Source of the DNA: Tropicimonas sp. IMCC34043
GTDB taxonomy: Bacteria; Pseudomonadota; Alphaproteobacteria; Rhodobacterales; Rhodobacteraceae
DNA length: 64,000 nucleotides
Assembly (NCBI RefSeq): GCF_003390845.1
Contig: NZ_QMEK01000001.1
Span: 186,001-250,000 of the forward strand
Direction of reading: 5' to 3'
Positions 10,749 through 19,133 of this stretch are shown here, piece by piece (within the stretch, counting starts at the first letter, position 1; each line of letters begins with the position of its first letter). A model generated the notes under the pieces. It was not told where the DNA came from. It worked only from the letters and a program-made list of their open reading frames with translations, and did no database searches. The position numbers were made by a program, and so were the translations under genes.

Positions 10749-11372
10749 TTACATCAGCCGCACCTGCGTGCCGATCTCGACCAGCGCGTAAAGCTCGGCG
10801 ACTTGTTCGTTGTAAAGCCCGATGCATCCCGACGACGACGGGCGGCCGATCTTGCGGGTGTCGTGGGTCCCGTGGATCAGATAGGCGGGCCAGGTCAGGT
10901 ACATGGCGTGGGTTCCCAGCGGATTGCCGGGGCCGGGGGCGACATAGCGCGGCAGGTTCGGGTCATGTTCCAGCATGCTCGGGGTCGGGCGCCAGTCCGG
11001 CCCGACCTTCTTGCGCACCACTTCGGTATAGCCGCGACGGGTCAGTTCCTCGCTCAGCGGCACCGAGGTCGGATAGATGCGATAGGTCTCGCCGTCGCCA
11101 CTCCAATAGTGCAGGGCGCGGCTGTCGATGTCGCACAGGATTGCGCCGTTGTTCAGCGCCTCGAAATGGTCCTGCCAGTTCCGGCTCTGGAAGCTCGAGA
11201 TATTGCGGCTGGCGCCGGTATCGGGGCGATAGTTCGGATCGACCGGGGCAAATTCCTGGGTCGGGTTGTCGGTGGTGGGATAGTTCTGGGCGCGGGCCAG
11301 CATTGGGGCGGCAAGGATCGGCAGGGTGCCAATGCCGGCCAGCAGGCGGCGGCGGGAAAGGGAGAAGGTCAT
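10749..11372 (-). CDS. L,D-transpeptidase (YkuD domain), Tat-exported
   Basis: This 207-residue protein has a twin-arginine signal ('SLSRRRLLAG' then a hydrophobic stretch to 'LARAQN', cleavage near residue 29), so it is probably exported folded to the periplasm. The YkuD catalytic pattern is at the C-terminal third: the His of 'YLIHGTHD', then 'SSSGCIGL' with the nucleophilic Cys. The Arg usually following 'GCI' is Gly here. Such enzymes make meso-DAP cross-links in peptidoglycan or attach proteins to it. It appears to be a single-gene transcript; about 115 bases separate it from neighbours on each side. Confidence 0.88.
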   Translation of the reverse strand: MTFSLSRRRLLAGIGTLPILAAPMLARAQNYPTTDNPTQEFAPVDPNYRPDTGASRNISSFQSRNWQDHFEALNNGAILCDIDSRALHYWSGDGETYRIYPTSVPLSEELTRRGYTEVVRKKVGPDWRPTPSMLEHDPNLPRYVAPGPGNPLGTHAMYLTWPAYLIHGTHDTRKIGRPSSSGCIGLYNEQVAELYALVEIGTQVRLM

Positions 11373-11490
11373 GCGAATAGTCCTGTTCAGCTGCTCGAGT
11401 CGCTTTGATCTTTTTTCGTGAATATGTCAGATCGCAATATTTTTTCCAGCCTCGACAGCGCGGTGCACGTGGTCGTGAAGATACGTGTGG

Positions 11491-12162
11491 TCAGTCCGCC
11501 GATCCGTCAAGGGCAGTGTGGCCCTCAATCGTCAGGCGGTATTCGCCACGAGAGACGCGCTCGAACCAGCCATAGGGATCGGTCGCCATCATCCGCGTTG
11601 CCGCAGCGACCCCCGTCGCCCCGGCAACCTCGGCGCCGCGGCTTGGCCCTGCCGCGGCCAGATGTGCCGCCAGCCGCAGCGCGTCCTGGCGATAGGCGCT
11701 GATCAGCGGCCCGCGTGCCTTGCCGCCGATATTCGGATCGCCCTCGCGGCGGGCGAATTCGCGCAGCAGCAGGCCCTGCCGTCGGGCGGATTTGCGGGGC
11801 CGGAACGGGGCGGGGTCTAGGTGGACCTGCACATGGCCGTCGCGCAGCCGCACCGTCATCAGGCCCAGCCCCAGCCGCCGGCACAGCCCCAGATTGCGGC
11901 GCAGTGCCAATTGGAACGGGCGGCCCCCGCCGTGCGGCACCGCCAGATAGACCGCGTCGGTCACGGCCTGGCGCGCAATGCCCTGATGGAACAACGTCAG
12001 CGAGAACCCGGCCTTCAGTTCCACGATCACCGGCACCTTTTCACCCGGGCGCAGCCCGACCACGTCAGCGCCGACGACCTCGGCCTTGACCTCGAAGCCC
12101 TGCGCCTCCAGCAACGCCTTGACCGGGGCGTAAAGTTCGGTTTCCGCCACCCGTGGCGCCAT
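11491..12162 (-). CDS. DUF2161 family protein, PD-(D/E)xK nuclease-like fold
   Basis: This 223-residue protein has a nuclease-superfamily-like core near the N-terminus: 'GADVVGL' followed by 'VPVIVELKAG', matching the D...ExK arrangement. The C-terminal half ('DPYGWFERVSRGEYRLT') resembles a winged-helix segment. DUF2161 members are annotated as putative phosphodiesterases without experimental support. Its ATG (12162) overlaps the stop of the upstream GCS2-family gene by one base (TGATG), so the two are translationally coupled. Function unknown. Confidence 0.75.
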   Translation of the reverse strand: MAPRVAETELYAPVKALLEAQGFEVKAEVVGADVVGLRPGEKVPVIVELKAGFSLTLFHQGIARQAVTDAVYLAVPHGGGRPFQLALRRNLGLCRRLGLGLMTVRLRDGHVQVHLDPAPFRPRKSARRQGLLLREFARREGDPNIGGKARGPLISAYRQDALRLAAHLAAAGPSRGAEVAGATGVAAATRMMATDPYGWFERVSRGEYRLTIEGHTALDGSAD

Positions 12163-13295
12163 CACAAATCCTCGTGGAATGCGTCGATCAGGTGGCGGAC
12201 CACGGCGCGCATCGCCTGTTCGGGGTCGTCGCCCGCGGCCAGCCGCTCGGCGCGGACGGCACGCTGGCGGTCGGCGCTGTTGCCGCGGGCGACCAGCGCC
12301 GGAACCGCCTCGATCTCGGGCAGGCATCCCAGCGCCTCGGCGTCTTCGGCAAGGATCTCGACGATCTCTTGCGCCAGATCGGCAAACGACACGATCTCGT
12401 GGCGGCCGAAGTCGATCAGCCCTTCGTTGACGCCATAACGCTGTGCCCGCCAGCGGTTTTCGCCGATCAGCACCGGGTCATAGATCCGCCACCGCTGGTT
12501 GCGGGCCGCAAGCCGCCACAGCATCCGGGTAAAGCACTGGCTCAGCGCCGCCACGATCAGCGTGTCCTCGACCCGGGTCGGCACGTCGCAGATCCGGGTC
12601 TCGATGGTCGGAAACCGGGACGAGGGGCGCAGATCCCACCAGATCTTGCTGGCATCCTCGATCACGCCAAGCTCGATCAGGATGCCGGTCGTGCGTTCGA
12701 ACTCGGCCCAGGAGTTCAGCCGCGGCGGCAGCCCGGTGCGGGGCAGGTTGTCGAACACCGTCAGCCGATAGGAGGAAAGCCCGGTGTCCTGCCCCATCCA
12801 GAACGGCGAGGAGCACGACAGCGCCAGCAGATGCGGCAGGAAATAGCTGAGCTGATTCATCAGGTCGATGCGGACAGACTGGTTTTCGATCCCGACATGG
12901 ACGTGCATGCCGCAGATCAGAAGCCGCCGCGCGACGCCCGCCAGCGCCTGTTCCAGTTCGTTATAGCGGGTCTTGTCGGTATGGATCTGCTGTTTCCAGT
13001 CGGCGAACGGGTGGCACGAGGCCGCGATCGGCGCCAGCCCGTGGCGAGCGGCGCAGCGCGCGACCGTGGCGCGCAGATGCTTCAGGTCGTTGCGGGCTGC
13101 GCCGACATCGGCGCAGACCTTGGTGCCGACCTCGATCTGGCATTGCAGGAACTCTGGGCTGACCTGGCCCTGGATCGCGTCGGCGCATTGCTCGATCAGC
13201 GCCTCTGGGGCATTGGCCAGTTCCAGCGTCTCGGCATCGACCAGCAGGTATTCCTCCTCGATCCCGAGGCTGAGGGCGGGGTCCTTGTGTGGCAT
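12162..13295 (-). CDS. Carboxylate-amine ligase, GCS2/YbdK family
   Basis: This 377-residue protein has the GCS2 (glutamate-cysteine ligase type 2) signature '[11 protein letters not shown]' at residues 10-20, then 'CGMHVHVGI' and '[17 protein letters not shown]'. These form the ATP-dependent amide ligase fold; YbdK-type members have weak glutamate-cysteine ligase activity and uncertain natural substrates. The ATG at 13295 is chosen because the family begins a few residues before '[12 protein letters not shown]' and a purine-rich site precedes it; the frame extends to 13367. It is divergent from the glycosyltransferase and coupled to the DUF2161 gene downstream. Confidence 0.85.
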   Translation of the reverse strand: MPHKDPALSLGIEEEYLLVDAETLELANAPEALIEQCADAIQGQVSPEFLQCQIEVGTKVCADVGAARNDLKHLRATVARCAARHGLAPIAASCHPFADWKQQIHTDKTRYNELEQALAGVARRLLICGMHVHVGIENQSVRIDLMNQLSYFLPHLLALSCSSPFWMGQDTGLSSYRLTVFDNLPRTGLPPRLNSWAEFERTTGILIELGVIEDASKIWWDLRPSSRFPTIETRICDVPTRVEDTLIVAALSQCFTRMLWRLAARNQRWRIYDPVLIGENRWRAQRYGVNEGLIDFGRHEIVSFADLAQEIVEILAEDAEALGCLPEIEAVPALVARGNSADRQRAVRAERLAAGDDPEQAMRAVVRHLIDAFHEDL

Positions 13296-13436
13296 CTGCT
13301 CCTCCCCCTGCGGCACCCTCGTGCCATGGCGCCGGTAAAAGGTGGCAGAGCGGCCCACCGTGCGCAAGACGGTCCCGGTTGGAATGCCGCCCGGGATCGG
13401 TTAGGCCGAGGCATGGGCGAGAGCGAAAGGAACGAC

Positions 13437-14402
13437 ATGCTGATTGCAGTGGGGGCGATCACCCGTCGGCGGCCGAAGATGTTCGGCGATCTGCTGGACA
13501 GCTTTGCCCGGATGCGCCGGCCCGATGGCGCGCGCCTGATCTTTGTCTTCGCCGAGAACGACACCGAGTTTGGCGTGACAGACCAGATCGAGGCGTTTCG
13601 CGCGCAGGTCCCCGAGGACGTGCGGCTGGAGCTGGAACCGCGGCCGGGCATCCCCATGGGCCGCAACAAGGTGCTCGACATGGCGCTGGAGGCCGGTGCC
13701 GATTTCCTGACCTTTGTTGACGACGACGAGGTGGTGACCGAGGACTGGCTGGTCGAACTGATCGCAGGGGTCGAGGCGCGCGCGCTCGATCTTGCCGGTG
13801 CGCCGGTGCAGCTGATCGCGCCCGAGGGCGCGATGACGGGCTGGAACGAGGCGGTGCTGAAGCATCTGCAATACCGCTCGGACCGCCGCAACAGGGATCG
13901 CCGCCGGATGGTCGCGGATGGCACCGAGGGCGAGATGAACATCTACACCAACAACTGGTGCCTGCGGCTTGCCACGCAGCGCCGGCTTGGCGTGCGGTTC
14001 GACGAAGCGCTGCAGTATACCGGCGGTTCGGATACACGCTTCAGCCTCGACATGAAGGCGGCGGGCGGCCGCATCGGCTGGGTCCCTGACGCCGTTGTCG
14101 AGGAACCGACGCCGCAAAAGCGGCTGACTCTGACCTATCACTACAAACGCGCCCGCGATCAGGCGACCAATGCGGTAATCCTGAACCGCAAGGACCCGGT
14201 GCGCAGCGTGCTGCAGGGGGTGATGCGGATCGTCGATGCGATCCTTCTGGTCATCGCATTCCCCGTGACCGGCAAGTACGGCATCGCCAAGGCCGCGCAC
14301 AAGCTTGGCATCGCCATGGGCCGGTTTCGCGGCGTCTTTGGCGCCACCAGCAGCCATTATGATCCGGACGCGTCCAAGTTTCATACCGAAAAGGCGAAGT
14401 GA
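13437..14402 (+). CDS. Family 2 glycosyltransferase
   Basis: This 321-residue GT-A type enzyme begins 'MLIAVGAITRRRPKMF'. It has the metal/nucleotide-sugar binding acidic cluster 'FVDDDEVVTEDW' around residue 96-105 and an acceptor-side segment 'YTGGSDTRFSLDM' near 195-210. A hydrophobic helix near residues 265-285 ('VDAILLVIAFPVTGKYGI') may anchor it to the membrane. The ATG at 13437 has an AAAGGA ribosome-binding site; an ATG at 13413 is in frame but lacks one. The long upstream continuation of this frame (to 12153) is a shadow of the opposite-strand ligase. Donor and acceptor are unknown. Confidence 0.83.
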   Translation: MLIAVGAITRRRPKMFGDLLDSFARMRRPDGARLIFVFAENDTEFGVTDQIEAFRAQVPEDVRLELEPRPGIPMGRNKVLDMALEAGADFLTFVDDDEVVTEDWLVELIAGVEARALDLAGAPVQLIAPEGAMTGWNEAVLKHLQYRSDRRNRDRRRMVADGTEGEMNIYTNNWCLRLATQRRLGVRFDEALQYTGGSDTRFSLDMKAAGGRIGWVPDAVVEEPTPQKRLTLTYHYKRARDQATNAVILNRKDPVRSVLQGVMRIVDAILLVIAFPVTGKYGIAKAAHKLGIAMGRFRGVFGATSSHYDPDASKFHTEKAK

Positions 14403-14808
14403 GGCGGGGCGGACCACCGGATCTGACCTGACCGCCACGCGATCGCCGCCCCTGTCCGTCATTGCGGACCGGCTCCACCGGCACTTTCATGGTGCCGGGG
14501 CGCAGGCACTGCCGGTCCGGTTCGGCAGCCATGCCAAAGGGAACGCTTGACATATTGGCGCCGATGCCCCACTTGGGCCGTGACGCTGCGCTGCCGCGTG
14601 AGCAAGCCGTGCCCCGACAGGGGGACATCAGCGCACCAAATACCTCCAGTTCCCATTCACGCAGGGTTCTCGACGCAAGGCCGGACAGGGTGGGAAACGC
14701 TCCCCTGGTCTCGAGGTCGGGCGGACCCCACGTGCGCCGCGCATCTGCGCGGCCATGCGATATTTCTGCGCGGGCCGTTGGGCCGGTGCGGACTCAGAAG
14801 GATAACAC
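14403..14808. other. 406-base region upstream of the DEAD-box helicase; no gene seen
   Basis: Frames here lack ribosome-binding sites or recognisable products. A TTGACA hexamer is at 14547-14552, but no convincing -10 partner lies 17 bases on. A long 5' leader for the helicase mRNA is possible, as such helicases often have regulated leaders, but I cannot define a structure. Confidence 0.4.
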
Positions 14809-16083
14809 TTGTTCGATTTCGACATGCTCGGCCTGACACCGACACTCAACGAGGCGCTGAAGCGCGCCGGCTTTACCGAACCGACCCCGATCCAGAACCA
14901 GGCAATTCCGCTGGCGCTGCAAGGGCATGACATTCTCGGCCTTGCCCAGACCGGCACCGGCAAGACGCTGGCCTTCGGTCTGCCGCTGGTCGACCACCTG
15001 CTGGCCGAACCGGGCAAACCCGCGCCCAAGACCGCCAAGGCCCTGATCCTTGCGCCGACCCGCGAGCTGGTGAACCAGATTGCCGACAACCTGCGCGTGC
15101 TGACCGACGGATCCCGGATCCGGGTCACGACCGTTGTGGGCGGGCAATCGATCATCCGGCAGATCAACGTGCTGTCGCGTGGCGTCGACATCCTGGTGGC
15201 AACGCCTGGCCGGCTGATGGACCTGATGGACCGCGGTGCGGTCGATCTGGGCAGCGTGCGCCATCTGGTGCTGGACGAGGCCGACCAGATGCTGGACCTC
15301 GGCTTCATTCACGCCCTGCGCAAGATCGCCCCGCGCCTTGGCACCCCGCGCCAGACCATGCTGTTCTCGGCCACCATGCCGAAGCAGATGGAGGAGCTGA
15401 GCCGTGCCTATCTGAAGGATCCGCGCCGCGTGCAGGTCGCGCCTCCGGGCAAGGCGGCCGACAAGGTTTCTCAGTCGGTCCATTTCGTCGGCCGGGCCGA
15501 CAAGCTTGTGAAGCTGCGCGAGATCCTGTCGCGGGACCGCGAGGCGCTGACGCTGGTGTTCACCCGCACCAAGCACGGGGCTGAAAAGCTGATGAAGACC
15601 CTCGTGTCCGAAGGCTTCAACGCCACCTCGATCCACGGCAACAAGAGCCAGGGTCAGCGGGACCGGGCGATCAAGGCGTTCCGCGATGGCACGGTGAAGA
15701 CCGTCGTTGCGACCGACGTTGCGGCGCGCGGCATCGACATTCCGGGCGTTGCCTATGTGGTCAACTACGACCTGCCCGAGGTGCCGGACAACTATATCCA
15801 CCGGATCGGCCGGACCGCGCGTGCGGGTCTGGAAGGCGAGGCGATTGCGTTCTGTTCGGTCGACGAGATCGATCAGCTGCGCCAGATCGAAAAGCTGATG
15901 AAGATCGAGATCCCGGTTGCCAGCGGCACCCGTCCGACCGGAACCAGTGCCAGCAATGGTGCCGAGAAGTCCGGCCGCGGTCCCCGCGCGCCGCAGCGTC
16001 GCGGTCAGAAACCGGCGCCCGCGAACTACTCGAAATCGCCGTCGGCGAAACCGAAGCGTCCGCGGCGTCGTCGCGCCGCCTGA
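14809..16083 (+). CDS. DEAD-box ATP-dependent RNA helicase
   Basis: This 424-residue RhlE-like helicase unwinds structured RNA in ribosome assembly or mRNA turnover. All motifs are visible: Q motif 'GFTEPTPIQNQAIP', Walker A 'AQTGTGKT', 'PTRELVNQ', 'VLDEADQMLDLGF', 'SATMP', then the second RecA domain with 'ARGIDIPGVAYVVNYD' and 'HRIGRTARAG'. A basic low-complexity tail from about residue 370 is typical for RNA binding. The start is probably TTG at 14809, because AAGGA lies 7 bases upstream; an in-frame ATG at 14824 would shorten the N-terminus by five residues. A strong terminator follows. Confidence 0.93.
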   Translation: MFDFDMLGLTPTLNEALKRAGFTEPTPIQNQAIPLALQGHDILGLAQTGTGKTLAFGLPLVDHLLAEPGKPAPKTAKALILAPTRELVNQIADNLRVLTDGSRIRVTTVVGGQSIIRQINVLSRGVDILVATPGRLMDLMDRGAVDLGSVRHLVLDEADQMLDLGFIHALRKIAPRLGTPRQTMLFSATMPKQMEELSRAYLKDPRRVQVAPPGKAADKVSQSVHFVGRADKLVKLREILSRDREALTLVFTRTKHGAEKLMKTLVSEGFNATSIHGNKSQGQRDRAIKAFRDGTVKTVVATDVAARGIDIPGVAYVVNYDLPEVPDNYIHRIGRTARAGLEGEAIAFCSVDEIDQLRQIEKLMKIEIPVASGTRPTGTSASNGAEKSGRGPRAPQRRGQKPAPANYSKSPSAKPKRPRRRRAA

Positions 16084-16104
16084 GGATAGCGCCAGAGGAA
16101 ATCG

Positions 16105-16136
16105 GGGGCGGGGCAGGGATCTGCCCCGCCCCTTTT
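16105..16136 (+). terminator. Rho-independent terminator after the DEAD-box helicase
   Basis: GGGGCGGGGCA (16105-16115) pairs perfectly with TGCCCCGCCCC (16122-16132) around a 6-base loop, followed by TTTT. It may also serve as the end of the convergent leftward operon. Confidence 0.85.
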
Positions 16137-16154
16137 CCATGCCCGGCCGCGGCG

Positions 16155-16649
16155 CTACAGGCTGCGCGCCACGGCCATTGCGGCCATCGCCGGCAGGCGC
16201 AGGACCTCGTGGACCTGCGCGACCCGCTCGGGCGTATAGTACTCTTCGGCATGCAGGATGTTCAGCGTCGCCACCAGATCGCCGCCAAGGATGATCGGCA
16301 GGTTCACCACCGATCCGCATCCGAGTTGCCCGATCAGCTCGGCATCGGGAAAGACCTGCGCGATCTCGGCCAGCGTGTTGGCGACGAAGGTCTCGTGCCG
16401 TCCGTGCACGATCTGAAACCAGGCGTCGATCTCGATCGGCTTGGTGCCCGAGGTCGGGTAATGCACCGCATCGTCGGTATAGGCGCGCCGCGCCAGCATC
16501 GCCGCCATGTCGACCGTCATTACCGTGACAAGCCGTGCCCCGACCGTCGCCTTGACCAGCGCACAGAGCGCGTCGAAGGCTTCGGTTTCGCTCGTCGCCT
16601 TGGACAGGGCCGATGCAAAGGCATCGAGCGCCGGGTTTGCGTTGGTCAT
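16155..16649 (-). CDS. GAF domain protein in the peptide ABC operon
   Basis: This 164-residue protein is essentially a single GAF domain ('ALCALVKATVGARLVTVMTV' at 25-45, 'IGQLGCGSVVNLPIILGG' near 105-123, 'VATLNILHAEEYY' near 126-138). GAF domains bind small ligands or sense redox state; no output domain is attached. Its ATG overlaps the stop of the upstream ABC ATPase by 4 bases (ATGA), so it is the last gene of the five-gene leftward operon. A ligand-sensing role linked to the imported solute is an inference. The function is not known from the family. Confidence 0.8.
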   Translation of the reverse strand: MTNANPALDAFASALSKATSETEAFDALCALVKATVGARLVTVMTVDMAAMLARRAYTDDAVHYPTSGTKPIEIDAWFQIVHGRHETFVANTLAEIAQVFPDAELIGQLGCGSVVNLPIILGGDLVATLNILHAEEYYTPERVAQVHEVLRLPAMAAMAVARSL

Positions 16650-17401
16650 GGCATGTCCTTCCGGTCCGGGTTGCCGCCGCTTGCGGCATAAAGTTCGCGC
16701 GCATAGGCGTCGGTAAACGATCCGTCATGCAGCGCGCTCGATGGCGCGATCTCGACAATCCGGCCTTTATTCATCACCGCCATGCGGTCGCACATGAAGC
16801 TGACGACGGGCAGGTTGTGGGTCACCATCAGATAGGTCAGGCCCTGCTCGCGGCGCAGCCGTTTCAGCAGGTTCAGGATCTCGGCCTGCACCGAGACGTC
16901 GAGCGCCGAGGTCGGTTCGTCAAGCAGCATCACCCGCGGCTCCAGCATCAGGGCGCGGGCGATGGCAACGCGCTGGCGCTGGCCGCCCGACAACTGGTGC
17001 GGAAACCGGAACCGGAACCGGCGGTCGAGCCCGACTGCGGCCAGCATCTCGATTACCTTCGCGTCGCGCTTGCCGATCCCGTTGATGGCCAGCGGCTCGG
17101 CCAGCGTCGTGTCGACGGTCTTGCGCGGATGCAGCGATCCATAGGGGTCCTGAAACACCATCTGGCAGCGGCTGGCAAAGCTGCGGTCGGGACGATGGCT
17201 GCGGGGGCTGTCCAGCACCGAAATCTCGCCGGTCCAGTCCGGGGCAAGGCCTGCGATGGCCTTCAGCACCGTCGACTTGCCCGACCCGCTTTCGCCGACC
17301 AGCGCAAAGCTCTCGCCCTCGGCAACCTCGAAGCTCGCGCCCTGCACGACCCGGACGTCGCCATAGGAAATATCGACGTTCTTCAGGGAAATCGCGCTCA
17401 T
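16646..17401 (-). CDS. ABC transporter ATP-binding protein, oligopeptide/dipeptide type (DppF-like)
   Basis: This 251-residue ATPase of a peptide/nickel-type importer has Walker A 'GESGSGKST' near residue 37, signature '[15 protein letters not shown]' and Walker B '[13 protein letters not shown]'. It pairs with the neighbouring ATPase to drive uptake through the two permeases. It is shorter than many DppF proteins and lacks the long C-terminal oligopeptide-ABC extension. The ATG at 17401 overlaps the stop of the preceding gene by 4 bases; the longer upstream frame is not needed. Substrate is inferred from the M24 peptidase in the divergent arm. Confidence 0.9.
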   Translation of the reverse strand: MSAISLKNVDISYGDVRVVQGASFEVAEGESFALVGESGSGKSTVLKAIAGLAPDWTGEISVLDSPRSHRPDRSFASRCQMVFQDPYGSLHPRKTVDTTLAEPLAINGIGKRDAKVIEMLAAVGLDRRFRFRFPHQLSGGQRQRVAIARALMLEPRVMLLDEPTSALDVSVQAEILNLLKRLRREQGLTYLMVTHNLPVVSFMCDRMAVMNKGRIVEIAPSSALHDGSFTDAYARELYAASGGNPDRKDMP

Positions 17402-18234
17402 GTCCCGCTCCATTCGCTGCGGTCGAGCACGGGAAGTTCGTCGCGCGTCTCCTCCATCCGCGGCACGGCGGCGATCAGCCCGCGGGTATAGGGATGGCTG
17501 GCATTCTGCAGCTCGCTTGCCGCACAGCTTTCCACCACCTCGCCGGCATTCATCACCAGAATCCGGTCGCAATAGCGCGCGACCAGCCCCAGATCGTGCG
17601 AGATCAGGATCAGCCCCATGCCGTTGTTGCGCACCAGTTCGTCGATCAGGTCGAGCACCTGCGCCTGTACCGAGACATCGAGCGCCGATGTCGGCTCGTC
17701 CGCGATCAGCAGATCGGGGCGGGGGATCAGCATCATGGCGATCATCACCCGCTGGCCCATGCCGCCCGAGACCTCGTGGGGATACATCCGTGCCACCCGT
17801 TCCGGATCGTGGATGCGCACCGCCTCCAGCATCTCGGTCACGCGCGCGCGCAGATCGCGCCGGGGCAGGCGTTCGTGCACCCTCAGCGCCTCGGCGATCT
17901 GGGCGCCGACGGTCATCACCGGGTTCAGCGAAAACTTGGGGTCCTGCATGATCATCGAGATCCGGGCGCCCCGCAACCGCCGCATGGCGCGTTCGCCCTG
18001 CGCCTGCAGGTCGATCCCGTCAAAGATCATCCGGTCGGCCGCCTGCCGTCCCGGCGGACGGATCAGCCGCAGGATCGCGCGCCCGGTCATCGACTTGCCC
18101 GACCCGCTTTCGCCGACGATCCCCAGCCGCTCGCGCCCGAGGGTAAGGCTCAGCCCCTTGACCACATCGACCCGGCCGTTGGGGGTGGGGAAGCTGACCC
18201 GCAGGTTGGCGATGTCAAGCAGCGGCGCGCTCAT
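17398..18234 (-). CDS. ABC transporter ATP-binding protein, oligopeptide/dipeptide type (DppD-like)
   Basis: This 278-residue importer ATPase has Walker A '[15 protein letters not shown]', signature 'VSGGMGQRVMIAMMLI' and Walker B '[16 protein letters not shown]'. The signature begins VSGGM rather than LSGGQ, common in DppD-type subunits. The C-terminal segment 'SHPYTRGLIAAVPR' is the start of the oligopeptide-ABC C-terminal motif. Start and stop overlap the neighbours by 4 bases (ATGA) on both sides, showing tight translational coupling within the operon. Confidence 0.9.
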   Translation of the reverse strand: MSAPLLDIANLRVSFPTPNGRVDVVKGLSLTLGRERLGIVGESGSGKSMTGRAILRLIRPPGRQAADRMIFDGIDLQAQGERAMRRLRGARISMIMQDPKFSLNPVMTVGAQIAEALRVHERLPRRDLRARVTEMLEAVRIHDPERVARMYPHEVSGGMGQRVMIAMMLIPRPDLLIADEPTSALDVSVQAQVLDLIDELVRNNGMGLILISHDLGLVARYCDRILVMNAGEVVESCAASELQNASHPYTRGLIAAVPRMEETRDELPVLDRSEWSGT

Positions 18235-19133
18235 CGTTCGCCCGCCTGTTTGGGGTCGAGCACATCGCGCAACCCGTCGCCCAGAAGCGAAAAGCCAAGC
18301 GAGACCAGGATGATGGCGAATCCCGGCATGGTCGCGACCCACCATTGATCGAGGATGAAGCTGCGCCCGCGCGAGATCATCGCGCCCCATTCCGGCATCG
18401 GCGGCTGCGCCCCGAGGCCGAGAAACCCGAGGCCCGCCGCGGTCAGGATGATGCCGGCCATGTCGAGCGTCACCCGCACGATCATCGACGAGGTGCAAAG
18501 CGGCAGCACATGGCGAAAGATGATCCGCCCGTGCGAGGCACCCAGCAACCGGACGGCCGAGATGAATTCGGAATTGCGAAAGGTCATGGTCTCGGCCCGG
18601 GCGATGCGGGCATAGGCGGGCCAGGCGGTGATGGCGATGGCGATGATCGCATTCTCGATCCCCGGACCCAGCGCCGCAACGAAGGCAAGCGCCAGGATCA
18701 GCTTTGGCATCGACAGGAAGACGTCCGTTACCCCCATCAGCAGCCGGTCGGGCCAGCCGCCGAAATATCCTGCAACCGCGCCGACAATCAGCCCCAGAGG
18801 CGCCGAGATCACCGCGACCAGCGACACGATCATCAGTGTGATCCGCGAGCCATAGACGACGCGGCTGAAGATGTCGCGGCCAAGCTCGTCGGTGCCCATC
18901 CAGTGTTGGGGCGACGGCGGCTGCAACCGGTTGGCAAGGTCCTGCCCGAACGGGGTTTCCGGGGCGATCCAGGGCGCAAAGGCGGCGGTCAGGATCAGCC
19001 CGAGGATGATCGCTGCGCCAACGACGGCCAGCGGGTTGCGCAGCAGCGTCGTACCCATCCGCCAGGCCCGGCCAAGGTTGGCCTGCAGCCGCGAGGCGGG
19101 GCTGTCGTCGAGAAGCCAGTCGCGGGCGGTCAT
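18231..19133 (-). CDS. ABC transporter permease, DppC-like
   Basis: This 300-residue inner-membrane permease has about six membrane segments; the first is 'PLAVVGAAIILGLILTAAFA'. The periplasmic motif 'HWMGTDELGRDIFSRVVYG' is typical of DppC/OppC proteins. The ATPase-docking EAA-like loop is 'SAVRLLGASHGRIIFRHVLP'. It forms the translocation pore with the next gene. The ATG at 19133 overlaps the preceding stop by 4 bases. Confidence 0.92.
   Translation of the reverse strand: MTARDWLLDDSPASRLQANLGRAWRMGTTLLRNPLAVVGAAIILGLILTAAFAPWIAPETPFGQDLANRLQPPSPQHWMGTDELGRDIFSRVVYGSRITLMIVSLVAVISAPLGLIVGAVAGYFGGWPDRLLMGVTDVFLSMPKLILALAFVAALGPGIENAIIAIAITAWPAYARIARAETMTFRNSEFISAVRLLGASHGRIIFRHVLPLCTSSMIVRVTLDMAGIILTAAGLGFLGLGAQPPMPEWGAMISRGRSFILDQWWVATMPGFAIILVSLGFSLLGDGLRDVLDPKQAGER

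Noticed and set aside
12153-14402. Very long plus-strand frame (749 codons) covering the ligase region and the glycosyltransferase
   Set aside because: Its first 430 codons mirror the opposite-strand GCS2 ligase, which has clear motifs. Only the part from 13437 is a real gene.
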